Part shown: piece by piece, positions 63,023 to 64,000 of the stretch | How the letters are laid out: every line of letters begins with the position of its first letter | Numbering within the stretch: the first letter of the stretch is position 1 | Assembly (NCBI GenBank): GCA_032718475.1 | Contig: JAUCBJ010009103.1 | Coordinates: 1 to 64,000 of the forward strand | Direction of reading: 5' to 3' | DNA: 64,000 nt | Source of the DNA: Nemertoderma westbladi | Lineage: Eukaryota > Xenacoelomorpha > Nemertodermatida > Nemertodermatidae | The notes under the pieces: generated by a model | What the model saw: only the letters and a program-made list of their open reading frames with translations | What the model was told of the DNA's origin: nothing | The model's database searches: none | Made by a program: the position numbers and the translations under genes

Positions 63023-63184
63023 TGTACTTTGATTGGCTAAATAATCTGGCAATAAAAGCAAAACATTTTTAGCGGGTTTTTCAATTCAATCTACAGCATT
63101 GTTGTTAATGGCATTATTGGTTGAAAATATTATTATCAATGGCTGAACGCGCTCTGTTAATATCGACGTACTTTAACTTAGGCC

Positions 63185-63423
63185 TATTAGGCATATTGTC
63201 AGTGTGATCTCTACGGATGAACTTCTGAAAGTCTCGAACGCCAACATTTTCTGTCAAAATCCCCACGAACAATCCGCGGATCACCCTTGTTCTCAGTTAT
63301 CGCTTCCAGGAAGTAGCCCCCGATAAATTTACTGTCATTGTTAGTGTTATACTCGTTCAACCAAATCATTTTCCGGGAATATCCATCATTGCACCCACTG
63401 GTTTCATTAGGGATGTTACGCAT
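63185..63423 (-). pseudogene. Integrase core-domain fragment with frameshift
   Basis: On the minus strand, residues GCNDGYSRKMIWL, NNDSKFIGGYFLEAI and GDPRIVRGD match an integrase catalytic core of the type found in many animal transposon-derived proteins. The D of NDGYSRK and the D of VRGD would be the first two catalytic acidic residues. Immediately after VRGD the reading frame shifts (near 63258). The expected TENVGVRDFQKFIRRD-like continuation is readable in another frame up to the arm boundary at 63185. The first part is also missing, so this is a dead fragment. Confidence 0.7.
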
Positions 63424-63801
63424 TACTTATTCGAATTAATTTTATTAAGAACGAGCGTAAGCGACTGAGTGAAATATGAAACGAGAGCCTGAAAGTGAAA
63501 TACGGGTACGTACTTTATTTAAATCGAATATTGTGGTGGAGTCACAATATTGTACAATACTCTAAATAGTAGGACCTATCTCACCTCCCCGCAAAACCTG
63601 AGATTTCGACTACAGCTGTTCGATACAATAGTGAGATGGGAATGTTGCTTAGCAACACAGCAACAACACCTGACACTATTATTAGCTTATCTAACAGCGC
63701 TGACCGTAGATAATACTGCTATTTACTGAATAAGTTAAAGTAAAATTAATATGTTAAAGATATTATAATTTGCTACAATACAGTATGTCGGTTGTATTGT
63801 C
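63424..63801. other. Right half of the foldback centre
   Basis: AT-rich sequence with no recognisable coding part between the integrase fragment and the right arm. It contains inverted CACAATATTGT and ACAATACAG motifs only. Confidence 0.4.
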
Positions 63802-64000
63802 GGCCTAAGTTAAAGTACGTCGATATTAACAGAGCGCGTTCAGCCATTGAAAATAATATTTTCAACCAATAATGCCATCAACAAATGCTGTAGATTGAAT
63901 TGAAAATCCCGCTAAAAAAGTTGTACTTTCATTACCAGTATTATTTAGCCAATCAAAGTAAAGTTAGTAAGTCGTTCGCACGAGTTAGTAAGTCGTTCGC

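Larger units (their letters stand above)
62636..64000. mobile_element. Foldback-like element with palindromic-array arms (right end off window)
   Basis: The left arm (62636-63184) and the right arm (63802-64000, truncated by the window) are inverted copies at about 90% by eye. They share the TTTGATTGGCTAAATAAT, TTCAATTCAATCTACAGCA, GAACGCGCTCTGTTAATAT and GTACTTTAACTTAGGCC blocks. Each arm has an array of ~21-bp palindromes at its outer side. The ~617-bp centre holds a broken integrase domain. The architecture fits a foldback or long-TIR DNA element that captured or retains part of an integrase-type transposase. Confidence 0.75.

Overview
The window looks like nuclear DNA of an invertebrate metazoan. 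The support is an apparent Rab11-FIP-like (animal-type) protein, a BEL/Pao retrotransposon, an APE-type LINE, AT-rich intergenic DNA and many MITE-like and foldback-like elements. The exact phylum cannot be read from the sequence; a marine invertebrate such as a mollusc is only a guess. There are no bacterial operons, rRNA genes or CRISPR arrays.

Layout. (1) Bases 1-36656 are one tandem satellite that runs off the left edge. It is built from a 32-bp monomer and shorter 30-bp and 22-bp variants, organised into higher-order repeats: a 974-bp marker spacing, a period of about 3.6 kb, and a 4722-bp unit present twice in near-identical form. A 100-N assembly gap at 16443-16542 is flanked by 3497-bp near-identical sequences that look like an unmerged contig overlap. 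The right 3.5 kb of the array is more diverged. The very long minus-strand open frames here are a by-product of a stop-free monomer, not genes. (2) 36791-40705 is a 3.9-kb element with terminal inverted repeats of about 400 bp. It holds the last exon of a YqaJ-like (PD-(D/E)XK) nuclease, a tRNA-like Pol III promoter and an LTR-like promoter/poly(A) block. (3) 40842-41666 is the only convincing host-type gene: a single-exon protein with an N-terminal C2 domain and a C-terminal Rab11-binding (FIP-RBD-like) helix. It starts 136 bp after the end of the preceding transposon. (4) 41667-43922 holds a MITE with HSE-like palindromes, a perfect hairpin and imperfect direct repeats. (5) 43923-50381 is a complete, very young BEL/Pao LTR retrotransposon on the minus strand: 499-bp LTRs differing at one base, a 5-bp target duplication and an uninterrupted 1719-codon gag-pol. 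(6) 50711-57672 is a foldback-like compound. G-rich minisatellite arms in opposite orientation flank a 68-bp minisatellite, into which an intact LINE (12-bp target duplication) and a solo LTR (5-bp target duplication) have inserted. (7) 57673-62635 is AT-rich and gene-poor, with a 46-bp minisatellite fused to a reverse-transcriptase fragment. (8) 62636-64000 is a second foldback-like element. Its arms carry an array of about 21-bp near-perfect palindromes, and its centre holds a frameshifted integrase fragment; it runs off the right edge.

Functionally the window is a repeat-dense domain, possibly satellite heterochromatin next to a transposon nest. The BEL/Pao and LINE copies look competent to move. 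Most other elements are non-autonomous or decayed, and one short membrane-trafficking-type gene sits among them.
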